Assembly: GCF_020026895.1 (NCBI RefSeq) | Contig: NZ_JAINZW010000001.1 | Coordinates: 496,001-560,000, forward strand | DNA: 64,000 nt | Direction: 5' to 3' | Source of the DNA: Novilysobacter selenitireducens | GTDB taxonomy: Bacteria > Pseudomonadota > Gammaproteobacteria > Xanthomonadales > Xanthomonadaceae | Part shown: positions 53,108-62,258 of the stretch, one piece after another | Position numbering within the stretch: the stretch's first letter is position 1 | Layout: the number at the start of each line of letters is the position of its first letter | Notes under the pieces: generated by a model | Database searches by the model: none | What the model saw: only the letters and a program-made list of their open reading frames with translations | Told to the model about the DNA's origin: nothing | Translations under genes and position numbers: made by a program

Positions 53108-53131
53108 GATTGCCCGCGCAAGCGGGCAATC
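53108..53131. other. Perfect 10-bp hairpin with GCAA tetraloop
   Basis: GATTGCCCGC (53108-53117) pairs perfectly with GCGGGCAATC (53122-53131) around the loop GCAA, a stable GNRA tetraloop. It lies between the lipoprotein stop and the next start codon (18 bases away) and has no T-run, so it may stabilise or attenuate the operon mRNA rather than terminate it. Confidence 0.6.
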
Positions 53132-53148
53132 CCGCTTCTGGAGAGTGC

Positions 53149-54555
53149 ATGGTAACCATTGAGCCGTATCGCTTTGGCTTTCTCCTCACAGAGGCGGCCG
53201 TGCAGTCCGAGGCGGCCCCTGTCGGCTGGACGCAAGAAGATGCGCTGGGTTTGCGCCTGTGCGTCGACGCTGCCGCGGGCCTCCACCGGGTCGAGCAAGA
53301 GGGGCGTCGAGCAGTACTCGTCGGGGATGCGCACGTCTGTCACGGATCTCGTACGCTCGACGATTGCCTACTGGCGATCGCCGGCGGCGACGACCGGGCG
53401 CTGGACCTGCTCTCCGGGAGATTCGCGCTGCTGGTGCAAGGGAGTGACGGCAGGCGCTATCTCTACCACGATGCCTTCGGATCACGGTCGATCTACTACC
53501 GTATGGATGGCGCATTGGGCGTGGCTTCCCATCCAGCATTGCTGGCCAAGGCATTCGGCGACGCTTTGGACGCCGATACGGTGGCGTTTCGAGACAGCCC
53601 GGAATACAAGCAGCGCGGCACGAGCTACTTGCCCGGCGACCTTTCGATGTACCGGAACATCGTCGCGATGGTGCCGAACCACAGGCTGGATCTGGCCAGC
53701 AGCCGCAGTGAGCGCTATTGGCCCCGCGAGGCAGTGGCCACTACCGGCATGGAAGAGTTCCTGGCGACATGCGACGAGTACTTCGCTGCGCAGGCCGGGT
53801 ATATCGATGGCCGATACCGTGCCGTCCTGGGCCTGACCGGCGGCGTCGACAGTCGCTCCCTCATTGCGGCACTGCGTGCGAATCGGGCGCCCTGTCGACT
53901 GGTTACATGGGCCGGTGGACGCCTGCCGCCTGAAGAGCGTCCTCCCGTTGAACGCATGATCAAGCACTTGGGCGAGCCGCATCAGTACCTGGAAGTGGGG
54001 CGCGCCACCCCCATGGGACGCGATCCCGAGGTGCGTGCAGCGACGGATGCCGCTACGGGGTACTCGAGAGGACCGTCGTCGCTCACCGCGAACATGGCCG
54101 CGGTCATGGAGCCGGGCGACGTTTTCCTGCGTGGGTATGGGGGTGAAATCCTCAGGGGGTTCTACAACCGCCACAACCTTGAGCTTCCCGAACGCACGGC
54201 CAGCGAGCTCACCCGAATCTACCTGACCCGCCGGGTGCAACGCCCGTCCAAGGCATTCAAGCGTTTCGCGGTGGAAAGCTTCGAGGAGTACATCGAGCGG
54301 ACGCAGTTCGACTGCGACCTGCAAGGACTCGATGCACTGGATGTCTTCTATTGGGAGCAGCGCATGGGCGTCTGGGGTGCCACGATGCTCTGTGAAATGG
54401 ACCCCGCAGTACGATCAATGGCGGGCTTCAACAGCCGGAAAATGTATGAGGTGGCATTCGGGCTGCCGCGTGATCAGCGGATTGGTTCCGAGCTGCTGCT
54501 TGAACTAACGCGCCGTTATGACCCAATCCTTGCAGGGTTGAATCCTGTGTCATAG
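53149..54555 (+). CDS. Asparagine-synthase-like amidotransferase
   Basis: The 468-residue protein has an N-terminal Ntn-like domain (about 1-200, DGRRYLYHDAFGSRSIYY) and an ATP-pyrophosphatase domain with PP-loop GLTGGVDSRS (L229-S235). The true glutaminases of this family start with cysteine at position 2; here it is valine, so it cannot be a standard glutaminase and must get ammonia another way or do adenylation chemistry. Related proteins in O-antigen loci (WbpS-like) amidate uronic acids to uronamides, which fits the dehydrogenase upstream. The start follows CTGGAG. Function is inferred. Confidence 0.72.
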   Translation: MVTIEPYRFGFLLTEAAVQSEAAPVGWTQEDALGLRLCVDAAAGLHRVEQEGRRAVLVGDAHVCHGSRTLDDCLLAIAGGDDRALDLLSGRFALLVQGSDGRRYLYHDAFGSRSIYYRMDGALGVASHPALLAKAFGDALDADTVAFRDSPEYKQRGTSYLPGDLSMYRNIVAMVPNHRLDLASSRSERYWPREAVATTGMEEFLATCDEYFAAQAGYIDGRYRAVLGLTGGVDSRSLIAALRANRAPCRLVTWAGGRLPPEERPPVERMIKHLGEPHQYLEVGRATPMGRDPEVRAATDAATGYSRGPSSLTANMAAVMEPGDVFLRGYGGEILRGFYNRHNLELPERTASELTRIYLTRRVQRPSKAFKRFAVESFEEYIERTQFDCDLQGLDALDVFYWEQRMGVWGATMLCEMDPAVRSMAGFNSRKMYEVAFGLPRDQRIGSELLLELTRRYDPILAGLNPVS

Positions 54556-54641
54556 CCAGACTGGGGGAGTAGCGTCAGGACCTGCCAGGATTTCGCCCCG
54601 GTTGTATCTTCCATCACTTCAGTCGATAGGTGTCTGGCCTC

Positions 54642-55451
54642 ATGTTTAGAGTCCGAATTGCAGGCGATCATTCCGCGTATCACTGCGGGTCGGCGGCGGC
54701 TTTCAAATCGATCGCCGCGGCTTGTTCGCGTGCGGGAACGCTCGTCGCCGCCGATGAGGACTACGACGTACTGGTAGTGAATGGCGAAGGCTCCATGCAT
54801 CATGATTCGGTCACCTGCCGTAAGAAACTTCGTGAGATCCGATCGGCCTTGGATGAGGGCAAACAGGTGCACCTCATCAACACTGTCTGGCAGTCCAATT
54901 CGGCTGAGTCCGCAGAGATCCTCAAGGAGTGCGCGACAGTAAGCGTCCGGGAGGTGTTGTCCCAGAGCGAGCTAAAAGCAGTGGGAGTCGCGAGCCAAGT
55001 GGCACTTGACCAATCGTTCTTCCTTCCGATTGATGAAGACGTGGTAGCGCAGGACTTTCATGGAGAGGCTGTCCTCACTGATTTCTACAGCAGGGATCTC
55101 TCCACCTTCGCCAAGGTAACTACGCAATGGACGTGGAGCGTTCCTTACGTACAGATGCACGAGTGGGCGTGGGCTTCCCTTGTAAATTCGCTTCGCAGCG
55201 CCAGCGTACTGCTCACCGGCCGGCACCATGCGGTGTACGCGGCGTGCCGTGCACGGACCCCGTTTTTAGCTCTCAAAGGAAATACGCACAAGATCGAAGG
55301 CCTGATAGCAACGTCCGGCATTGATATACCCGTTTACGACAACTATCCGGAGTTACTAAAGGCATATCGCTCCAAGCGGTGGCTGGATCATGACTACGGA
55401 CGCCTATTTGACTGGATGAGCGAGCAGACTCCGTGGGAGCTGCGTCTATGA
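54642..55451 (+). CDS. Polysaccharide pyruvyltransferase-like protein
   Basis: The 269-residue GT-B-like protein has the pyruvyltransferase/WcaK features: NGEGSMHH (residues 47-54), DQSFFLP, and the C-terminal LLTGRHHAVYAACRARTPFL and LKGNTHKIEGL. Members add 4,6- or 3,4-ketal pyruvate to polysaccharide sugars from phosphoenolpyruvate, although some relatives act as glycosyltransferases. The ATG at 54642 follows GATAGG by 11 bases; a GTG at 54630 is also in frame. It overlaps the following gene by ATGA. Confidence 0.68.
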   Translation: MFRVRIAGDHSAYHCGSAAAFKSIAAACSRAGTLVAADEDYDVLVVNGEGSMHHDSVTCRKKLREIRSALDEGKQVHLINTVWQSNSAESAEILKECATVSVREVLSQSELKAVGVASQVALDQSFFLPIDEDVVAQDFHGEAVLTDFYSRDLSTFAKVTTQWTWSVPYVQMHEWAWASLVNSLRSASVLLTGRHHAVYAACRARTPFLALKGNTHKIEGLIATSGIDIPVYDNYPELLKAYRSKRWLDHDYGRLFDWMSEQTPWELRL

Positions 55452-56104
55452 GTCCGAAGTTCCAATCCGTGCTGCCAGAGGTAGTCCGATTTTTGGAGGG
55501 TGCCCACTGCACCGTGCTTGGTTCGGCGCCCGGGCGCATGCTGCCGAAAGCTTACGAAGAAACTGCGGTCGTGTGCGCAAATGGTGCTGGATTGGGGTTG
55601 ACGAGGAGCGCTGACCTGACCGTGCTAGGGGCAGGCGTGTGCAGGGGCTCTGACAAGACGAGCCGCCATACATTGCGGAACATGAACGGTCGGTGGAGTG
55701 AGCGGGTGCTATTCGTGCATCCCGGGACATTGGAGGACTACACCGAGCGCTTCAGAGACTTCGGATTTACTTGGGAAACGCATGATGTCATGACGGCAGA
55801 GCAGCGTGCCCGCTTTGTACTTGAGCTTACAGGCTACTCGTCGGGCGGACTCACAGGCCCATTCGCCATCTCAAACGGCGTACTCGCCCTGTTGCTGGCT
55901 GCGGCGGCGGGCGCTCGTCGAATCGATTCGGCTGGCTTCTCGTTCAGCACGGGGCACTACTACATTCCAGGGCAGACCACTCCACGCAACCATGCTCCCC
56001 ATGATGCGCAAGCATTGTCATGGTTGGCGAAGAACGCGCCTGTCTTCAGTTCGGACGAGGAAATGAGGGCAAGATTCGGGTTTGCTGCACTACAGGCAGC
56101 GTAA
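55448..56104 (+). CDS. Rossmann-like protein of unknown function, last gene of the O-antigen operon
   Basis: The 218-residue protein has a nucleotide-binding-like strand-loop (HCTVLGSAPGR, about 20-30) and CANGAGLGLT, then FAISNGVLALLLAAAAGARRI and FSFSTGHYYIPG. The pattern recalls sugar-modifying or sialyltransferase-like (GT29/DUF115) proteins, in which GSAPGR-like loops bind CMP- or nucleotide-sugars, but no family is certain. It overlaps the pyruvyltransferase-like gene by ATGA and faces wecB 27 bases away with no terminator. Confidence 0.55.
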   Translation: MSPKFQSVLPEVVRFLEGAHCTVLGSAPGRMLPKAYEETAVVCANGAGLGLTRSADLTVLGAGVCRGSDKTSRHTLRNMNGRWSERVLFVHPGTLEDYTERFRDFGFTWETHDVMTAEQRARFVLELTGYSSGGLTGPFAISNGVLALLLAAAAGARRIDSAGFSFSTGHYYIPGQTTPRNHAPHDAQALSWLAKNAPVFSSDEEMRARFGFAALQAA

Positions 56105-56131
56105 GCATCAACGTCACATGCCTACAGAGAC

Positions 56132-57259
56132 TCAGGTAGAAAGTTCTGCAACCAGCTTCGCGATGATCTCGCCGGACCTTCCCTCTCCGTAGGGGTTATG
56201 CCTGGCTGCCATGCGTGAATACGCAACGTCGTCGTCAAGGAGTTTGATGGCAGCGTCCACGATGGCGGTCTCTTCCGCGCCGACCAGCAGCACGGTCCCT
56301 GCCTCCACAGCCTCTGGGCGCTCGGTATTTTCTCTAAGTACCAGCACGGGCTTCCCGAGAGAGGGCGCTTCTTCCTGCACCCCACCGGAATCGGTCAGGA
56401 TCAGGTCCGCCCGCCTCATCAGGTAGACAAAGGGCAGGTAGTCCTGGGGCTCGATCAAGTGGACGTTGTCATGACCAGAAAGTAGGCGGTGAACTGGCTC
56501 TTGAACTGAAGGGTTGAGATGGACCGGGTAGACCACCTGCACGTCATCGCGCGACGCGAGCGAAGCAATGGCTCGGCAAATTTGCGTGAAGCCCTCCCCG
56601 AAGTTCTCGCGCCTGTGACCCGTGACCAAGATAAGCCGCTTTTCAGAAGACAGGTACGGGAAGTTGGATGCGACGCTTTCTTCAACGCGCTGGTCACCAC
56701 TAAGCAGGGTCACAGTTCGAAGCAGCGCATCAATGACCGTGTTACCGGTAACGTGGATCGACTCCGCTGGGATGCCTTCCACGATCAGATTGTTCTTGGC
56801 TTTCAGCGTCGGCGCGAAGTGGACAGAGCTGAGCCGAGAGATCAGCCGGCGATTCATCTCCTCAGGCCAAGGAGACATCATGTCGCCAGACCGCAGCCCT
56901 GCTTCCACGTGGCCAATGGGTACCCGTGCATAGAAACCTGCAAGTGCAGACGCCAGCGCAGTTGTGGTGTCGCCGTGCACGAGCATCAGATCCGGCTCAA
57001 GGCGTCCGATGATCGGTGCCATTCCCTGCAGGATTCGGGAAGTGAGATCTGGAAGAGACTGCGCGTGGCGCATGACATCCAAATCGGCGTCAGGACGCAA
57101 TTCAAAAAGCTCGAGAACCTGATCGAGCATTTGTCGGTGCTGCGCAGTAACCACGACCTGTACGCGGACGCTAGTAAGCTGACGCAGCGCATGAACGATT
57201 GGCGCCATCTTGATGGCCTCGGGCCGTGTCCCGAAGACCACCATCACATTCTTTCCCAT
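56132..57259 (-). CDS. wecB: UDP-N-acetylglucosamine 2-epimerase
   Basis: The 375-residue GT-B-like enzyme interconverts UDP-GlcNAc and UDP-ManNAc. Motifs: MVVFGTRPEAIKMAP at the N-terminus, LVHGDTTTALASALA, HVEAGLRSGDMMSPWPEEMN (Asp/Glu site), LVTGHRRENFGEGF and TDSGGVQEEAPSLGKPV. The start at 57259 (MGKNVMVVFG) is preferred over an ATG at 57301, which lies in etfA. It is the third gene behind etfB and etfA on the minus strand, so it is expressed with them, facing the O-antigen operon. Its product could feed WecC/TviB-type dehydrogenases. Confidence 0.94.
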   Translation of the reverse strand: MGKNVMVVFGTRPEAIKMAPIVHALRQLTSVRVQVVVTAQHRQMLDQVLELFELRPDADLDVMRHAQSLPDLTSRILQGMAPIIGRLEPDLMLVHGDTTTALASALAGFYARVPIGHVEAGLRSGDMMSPWPEEMNRRLISRLSSVHFAPTLKAKNNLIVEGIPAESIHVTGNTVIDALLRTVTLLSGDQRVEESVASNFPYLSSEKRLILVTGHRRENFGEGFTQICRAIASLASRDDVQVVYPVHLNPSVQEPVHRLLSGHDNVHLIEPQDYLPFVYLMRRADLILTDSGGVQEEAPSLGKPVLVLRENTERPEAVEAGTVLLVGAEETAIVDAAIKLLDDDVAYSRMAARHNPYGEGRSGEIIAKLVAELST

Positions 57260-57297
57260 GTCGGCTCTGGACTCTGGGTTCGCTCGATCAGCTCGGC

Positions 57298-58239
57298 TCA
57301 ACCCAATGCCGCTTCCAACTCCGGCAATACCTTGAACAGGTCGCCCACCAGGCCGATGTCGGCGATCTCGAAGATGGCCGAGTCCGCGTCCTTGTTGATC
57401 GCCACGATGGTGCCGGCGTCTTTGATGCCCGTCAGGTGCTGGATCGCGCCGGAGATGCCGACGGCGATGTAGAGCTCCGGGGCGATGATCTTTCCGGTCT
57501 GGCCGACCTGCATCTCGTTCGGCACGTAGCCCGCATCAACCGCGGCGCGCGAGGCGCCCACGGCGGCGCCGATCTTGTCGGCGAAGTCGTAGATGATCTT
57601 GAAGTTCTCCGCCGAGCCGACGCCGCGGCCGCCCGACACCACGCGCTTGGCGCTTTGCAGGTCGGGACGGTCGGACTCGCCGGCGGCCAGGCCGACAAAG
57701 CGGGTGTGCGTCGGCAGTTCGGCATCGACCGAGGCGTTCTCGACCGGGGCGCTGCCGCCGTGGCCGGCTTCTGACCACGACGCGGTGCGCACGGTGGCGA
57801 CCACGGTGTGGTCGGCCGGTGCCTCGACGGTCACGATGGCGTTGCCAGCGTAGATCGGGCGCTTGAAGGTGTGGCTGCCCTCGACGGCCATCACGTCCGA
57901 CACCTGCGCCACGCCCAGCAGCGCGGCGACGCAGGGCATCAGGTCCTTGCCGAAGGTCGTGGAGGGGCCGAACACGTGGCTGTAGCCGTCGGCCAGCTTG
58001 GCCACCTGCGGCGCCAGCACCTGGGCGATGGCGTGCTCGTTGGCGGGGTTGGCCACGGCGATCACGCGGGCCACGCCGTCGAGCTTCGCGGCCTGCGCGG
58101 CGACGTCGGCCGGGTCGGCGGCCAGCACGACCACGTCGATGGCCTCCGGCGTCAGCGCTTGGGCGGCGGTCACGCACTTGGCGGTGGAGCCGTTGAGCTG
58201 GCCGTTGAGGTGCTCGGCGATGATGAGGACTTTGGACAT
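57298..58239 (-). CDS. etfA: Electron transfer flavoprotein alpha subunit
   Basis: The 313-residue FAD-binding subunit passes electrons from acyl-CoA and other dehydrogenases to ETF:ubiquinone oxidoreductase. The C-terminal FAD domain contains SGGRGVGSAENFKIIYDFAD, GASRAAVDAGYVPNEMQVGQ, APELYIAVGISGAIQH and AINKDADSAIFEIADIG. It marks the right border of the known Xanthomonas LPS locus. High GC and standard codon use return here. Confidence 0.97.
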   Translation of the reverse strand: MSKVLIIAEHLNGQLNGSTAKCVTAAQALTPEAIDVVVLAADPADVAAQAAKLDGVARVIAVANPANEHAIAQVLAPQVAKLADGYSHVFGPSTTFGKDLMPCVAALLGVAQVSDVMAVEGSHTFKRPIYAGNAIVTVEAPADHTVVATVRTASWSEAGHGGSAPVENASVDAELPTHTRFVGLAAGESDRPDLQSAKRVVSGGRGVGSAENFKIIYDFADKIGAAVGASRAAVDAGYVPNEMQVGQTGKIIAPELYIAVGISGAIQHLTGIKDAGTIVAINKDADSAIFEIADIGLVGDLFKVLPELEAALG

Positions 58240-58261
58240 GGCGGGTGGTTCCTGTTCCGTC

Positions 58262-58281
58262 ATTCCCGCTGCCGCGGGAAT
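58262..58281. repeat. ATTCCCGC/GCGGGAAT palindromic repeat
   Basis: An 8-bp perfect stem with loop TGCC between etfB and etfA, resembling the common dispersed CATTCCCGC...GCGGGAAT element. Confidence 0.6.
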
Positions 58282-58336
58282 CGAATGGCGGTGGGTAAGG
58301 GCTGCTACGCGCGCATCGTTGGACGATGCGCCGGCG

Positions 58337-59083
58337 TCAGAGCAGTCCCTTCTGCTTGAGCGCGGCCACCAGTTCGGCGGCGTCCTTCACCATCACGCCC
58401 TTGCCACGCTTGGGCGGGGCTGCGTGCGAGAGCGTCTTGAGCGTGTCGCCCACGTCCACGCCCAGCTCATCAAAGGCGATGGTCTCGAGCGGCTTGCTCT
58501 TGGCCTTCATGATGTCGGGCAGCTTGATGAAGCGCGGCTCGTTCAGGCGAAGGTCGGTGGTGACCACGGCCGGCAGGTCGACCTCGAGTGTCTCCAGCCC
58601 GGCGTCGACCTCGCGGGTCACGGTCGCCTTGCCGTCGGCCACTTCGACCTTGGACGCGAACGTCGCCTGTGGGCGGCCCCAAAGGGTGGCCAGCATCTGG
58701 CCGGTCTGGTTGGCGTCGTCGTCGATGGCCTGCTTGCCCAGGATCACCAGGTCCGGCTGCTCCTTCTCGATCAGCTTGAGGAAGGTGCGGGCCGCGGTCA
58801 GCGACTGGATCGGCTTGTCGGCGACCACGTGGACGGCGCGGTTGGCGCCCATGGCCAAGCCGTTTCGCAGGTGCGCCTGGGCGTCGGCCGGCGCGATGGT
58901 GGCGACCACGACCTCGGTGGCGATGCCCTTGTCGCGCAGCCGCAGCGCCTCTTCCAGCGCGATCTCGTCGAACGGGTTGGCCGACAGCTTGACGCCGTCG
59001 GTGACCACGCCGGAGCCGTCCGGCTTGACCTGGATGCGGACGTTGTAGTCCACCACGCGCTTGTAGCCGACGAGGATCTTCAT
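58337..59083 (-). CDS. etfB: Electron transfer flavoprotein beta subunit
   Basis: The 248-residue subunit has the diagnostic MKILVGYKRVVDYNVRIQVK start, KLSANPFDEIALEEALRLRD and QAIDDDANQTGQMLA. It pairs with EtfA 97 bases downstream. The start at 59083 (MKILVGYKRV) removes a 19-residue upstream extension. Divergent from manC. Confidence 0.97.
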   Translation of the reverse strand: MKILVGYKRVVDYNVRIQVKPDGSGVVTDGVKLSANPFDEIALEEALRLRDKGIATEVVVATIAPADAQAHLRNGLAMGANRAVHVVADKPIQSLTAARTFLKLIEKEQPDLVILGKQAIDDDANQTGQMLATLWGRPQATFASKVEVADGKATVTREVDAGLETLEVDLPAVVTTDLRLNEPRFIKLPDIMKAKSKPLETIAFDELGVDVGDTLKTLSHAAPPKRGKGVMVKDAAELVAALKQKGLL

Positions 59084-59215
59084 CGTGCGGGGGTTCCTTG
59101 AGTAATGCGGGAGCCCGGCCCGGGGCCGGCGGCCGGCCATTCTAGCCGAGCGGGCCTTCCGGCGCAGTCGTCGCGCGGCCCTCGGCTATGCTGTCGGCCC
59201 CCACGGAGGTGCCCC

Positions 59216-60628
59216 ATGCTGCATCCGGTCGTACTCAGTGGCGGCAGCGGAACCCGCCTGTGGCCGCTGTCGCGCAAGAACCAGCCCAAGCAGTTCCTCG
59301 CGCTGGTTGGCGAGCGTTCGCTCTACCAGGAAACCGTGTTGCGGGCGGCGGCGCTGCCCGATGCGCAGGCGCCGATCACGGTGTGCAGCGACGACCACCG
59401 GTTCATGGTCGGCGAGCAACTGCAGGCGATCAGTGTGGACAGTGGCGGCATCCTGCTCGAACCCGCCCCGCGCAACACGGCGCCGGCGATCGCGCTGGCG
59501 GCGCTGCACGCTGTCGCACGGGACGCGGACGCGACCCTGCTGGTGATGCCGGCCGACCACCTGATCGAGGACGAGGCCGCGTTCCGCGACGCGGTCGCCA
59601 AGGCGAAGGTGTTGGCGCACGAGGGATGGCTGGTGGCATTCGGCATCGAGCCGGACTATCCGGAGACCGGCTACGGCTATATCCGCCGCGGCGCAGCGCT
59701 GGGTGAGGCCGGTTACCGCATCGACCGCTTCGTCGAGAAGCCCGATCTGGCCACGGCCGAAGGCTATCTGGCCGAAGGCGGCTACGCCTGGAACTCGGGC
59801 ATGTTCCTGTTTTCCGCGGCCCGCTACCTGGAGGAACTCGGCCGCCACGCGCCCGGCATCCTTGCCGCGGCCCGCGAGGCCTATGCACGCGCATCCTCCG
59901 ACCTCGACTTCACCCGTGTCGACGAGGCCGCCTTCAAGGCCAGCCCGAGCGACTCCATCGATTACGCGGTCATGGAGAAGACCGACCGCGCCGCCGTGGT
60001 GCCGGTGAGCTGCGGCTGGAGCGACATCGGGTCGTGGTCGTCGCTGTGGTCGGTGGCCGAGCGCGATGCCAACGGCAATCGCCACGAGGGCGACGTGATC
60101 TCGGTCGACACCAAGGACAGCCTTGTACGGGCGAGTGAGCGCCGCCTGGTCGCGACCATCGGTGTCGAGGATCTTGTCATCGTCGACACGCCCGATGCCA
60201 CGCTGGTGGCACGCAAGGACCGGGTGCAGGACGTCAAGGCCGTGGTCGATGCCCTGAATGCCGCGGGCCGCACCGAGCACCTGTCGCACCGCAAGGTGTA
60301 CCGGCCGTGGGGCAGCTACGACTCCATCGGCGTGGGGCCGCGCTTCCAGGTCAAGCGCATCGTGGTCAAGCCCGGCGCCGCGCTCAGCCTGCAGAAGCAC
60401 GCGCACCGCGCCGAGCACTGGATCGTCGTGTCAGGCGTCGCGGAAGTCACCTGCGACGACCGCGTCTTCGACGTGCACGAGAACCAGAGCACCTATATCC
60501 CGCTGGGCGCGGTCCACCGCCTGCGCAACCGCGGCACCGAGCCGGTCGAGCTGATCGAGGTGCAGTCGGGCAGTTACCTGGGCGAAGACGACATCGTCCG
60601 GCTCGAGGACGTGTACGGGCGGTCCTGA
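59216..60628 (+). CDS. manC: Mannose-1-phosphate guanylyltransferase / mannose-6-phosphate isomerase
   Basis: The 470-residue bifunctional enzyme (XanB/AlgA type) makes GDP-mannose for LPS and exopolysaccharides. The N-terminal nucleotidyltransferase domain has VVLSGGSGTRLWPLSRKNQP, PRNTAPAIALAAL, MPADHLI and FVEKPDLATAEGYL. The C-terminal type II PMI domain has KPGAALSLQKHAHRAEHWIV and ENQSTYIPLGAVHRLRN. The start follows GGAGG. Its position beside the LPS locus fits a role in O-antigen precursors; in Xanthomonas such a gene (xanB) lies next to xanA and rmlBDAC/LPS clusters. Confidence 0.95.
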   Translation: MLHPVVLSGGSGTRLWPLSRKNQPKQFLALVGERSLYQETVLRAAALPDAQAPITVCSDDHRFMVGEQLQAISVDSGGILLEPAPRNTAPAIALAALHAVARDADATLLVMPADHLIEDEAAFRDAVAKAKVLAHEGWLVAFGIEPDYPETGYGYIRRGAALGEAGYRIDRFVEKPDLATAEGYLAEGGYAWNSGMFLFSAARYLEELGRHAPGILAAAREAYARASSDLDFTRVDEAAFKASPSDSIDYAVMEKTDRAAVVPVSCGWSDIGSWSSLWSVAERDANGNRHEGDVISVDTKDSLVRASERRLVATIGVEDLVIVDTPDATLVARKDRVQDVKAVVDALNAAGRTEHLSHRKVYRPWGSYDSIGVGPRFQVKRIVVKPGAALSLQKHAHRAEHWIVVSGVAEVTCDDRVFDVHENQSTYIPLGAVHRLRNRGTEPVELIEVQSGSYLGEDDIVRLEDVYGRS

Positions 60629-60721
60629 CGGCCGGCCGCACCGGCATCGGCCGAACGTACGGTTCGGTCGGGTCCACCACTGGCGGTAGACTTGCCACCC
60701 ATCCCGCAATGGAGTTGTCCG

Positions 60722-61462
60722 ATGGCCCAGGCCACCGCCGCGCCGGCTTCGCGCGATCCCCGCAACAAGGTCTACCCGAGCGCCGCCGCGGCGCTGGACG
60801 GGCTGGTGGCCGACAACCAGACGCTGGCCGTCGGCGGCTTCGGTCTGTGCGGCATCCCCGAGGCGCTGATCGCTGCGTTGCGCGATTCCGGCGCCAAGGG
60901 CCTGACCGCGATCTCCAACAACGCCGGCGTGGACGGCTTCGGCCTCGGCCTGCTGCTGGAAACCCGGCAGATCCGCAAGATGATTTCGTCCTACGTGGGC
61001 GAGAACAAGGAGTTCGAGCGGCAGTTCCTGGCCGGTGAGCTGGAGCTCGAGTTCAACCCGCAGGGCACGCTGGCCGAGCGCCTTCGCGCCGGCGGCGCGG
61101 GCATCCCGGCGTTTTTCACCGCCACCGGCTACGGCACGGTGGTGGCCGAGGGCAAGGAAACGCGCGAGTTCGACGGCAAGCACTACGTGCTGGAGACGGC
61201 GCTGACTGCCGACGTGTCACTGGTCAAGGCGTGGAAGGCCGACAGGGCCGGCAACCTGGTGTTCCGCAAGACCGCGCGCAACTTCAACCCGGCCTGCGCG
61301 ATGGCCGGCAAGGTGTGCGTGGCGGAAGTCGAGGAAGTGGTGGAGGTCGGCGATATCGATCCCGACCACGTGCACCTGCCCGGCATCTACGTCGACCGCA
61401 TCGTGCACAACCCGACCCCCGAGAAGCGCATCGAGCAGCGCACCGTGCGAGGAGCGAAGTAA
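60722..61462 (+). CDS. scoA: 3-oxoacid CoA-transferase subunit A
   Basis: The 246-residue family I CoA-transferase A subunit has [32 protein letters not shown] and [16 protein letters not shown]. With ScoB it moves CoA from succinyl-CoA to acetoacetate, an end-product of the tyrosine pathway. Its stop codon shares a base with the scoB start. Confidence 0.94.
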   Translation: MAQATAAPASRDPRNKVYPSAAAALDGLVADNQTLAVGGFGLCGIPEALIAALRDSGAKGLTAISNNAGVDGFGLGLLLETRQIRKMISSYVGENKEFERQFLAGELELEFNPQGTLAERLRAGGAGIPAFFTATGYGTVVAEGKETREFDGKHYVLETALTADVSLVKAWKADRAGNLVFRKTARNFNPACAMAGKVCVAEVEEVVEVGDIDPDHVHLPGIYVDRIVHNPTPEKRIEQRTVRGAK

Positions 61463-62088
61463 TGGCCTGGACCCGTGACGAGATGGCGCAACGCGCCGCG
61501 CGCGAGCTGACCGACGGCGCCTACGTGAACCTCGGCATCGGCCTGCCGACGCTGGTGGCCAACCACATCCCCGACGGCGTGGACGTCTGGCTGCAGAGTG
61601 AGAACGGCCTGCTCGGCATCGGCCCGTTCCCGACCGAGGACGAGGTCGACGCCGACCTGATCAACGCCGGCAAGCAGACGGTGACCGCGCGCAAGGGCGC
61701 CAGCTACTTCGGCAGCCATGACTCGTTCGCGATGATCCGCGGCGGCCACATCGACCTGGCGATCCTTGGCGCGATGCAGGTGACCGACCAGGGCGACCTC
61801 GCCAACTGGATGGTGCCGGGCAAGATGGTCAAGGGCATGGGCGGCGCGATGGACCTGGTGGCCGGCGTCAAGCGCGTGGTCGTGCTGATGGAGCACACCG
61901 CGAAGGACGGCAGCCACAAGATCCTGCCCGAATGCACGCTGCCGCTGACCGGCGTGGGCGTGGTGGACCGGATCATCACCGACCTGGCGGTATTCGACGT
62001 CACGGACAACGGGCTGGTGCTGGTCGAGACGGCGCCCGGCGTTGATGCGGACGAACTCAAGGCGAAGACGGGCTGCCCGTTCAGCTGA
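61462..62088 (+). CDS. scoB: 3-oxoacid CoA-transferase subunit B
   Basis: The 208-residue subunit has the catalytic glutamate in [10 protein letters not shown] (about residues 46-55), [13 protein letters not shown] near the N-terminus, [17 protein letters not shown] and [19 protein letters not shown]. It starts within TAATG and is coupled to scoA. Confidence 0.94.
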   Translation: MAWTRDEMAQRAARELTDGAYVNLGIGLPTLVANHIPDGVDVWLQSENGLLGIGPFPTEDEVDADLINAGKQTVTARKGASYFGSHDSFAMIRGGHIDLAILGAMQVTDQGDLANWMVPGKMVKGMGGAMDLVAGVKRVVVLMEHTAKDGSHKILPECTLPLTGVGVVDRIITDLAVFDVTDNGLVLVETAPGVDADELKAKTGCPFS

Positions 62089-62258
62089 CTCGTTCAGTTT
62101 GTTCTGAACCAGCAGCAACCTGAACGGGTGAATATCTCCGGTTCGGGACGGCGTACTTGGTGTCGTTGTGTGAAGGCCGCGTAGACTCCGGGCTCGAGGG
62201 TCAGGGGATGGCCCTCGGCCGGCATCGCCGGCACTCGCTTTCACCATAGGGTTTGCCG

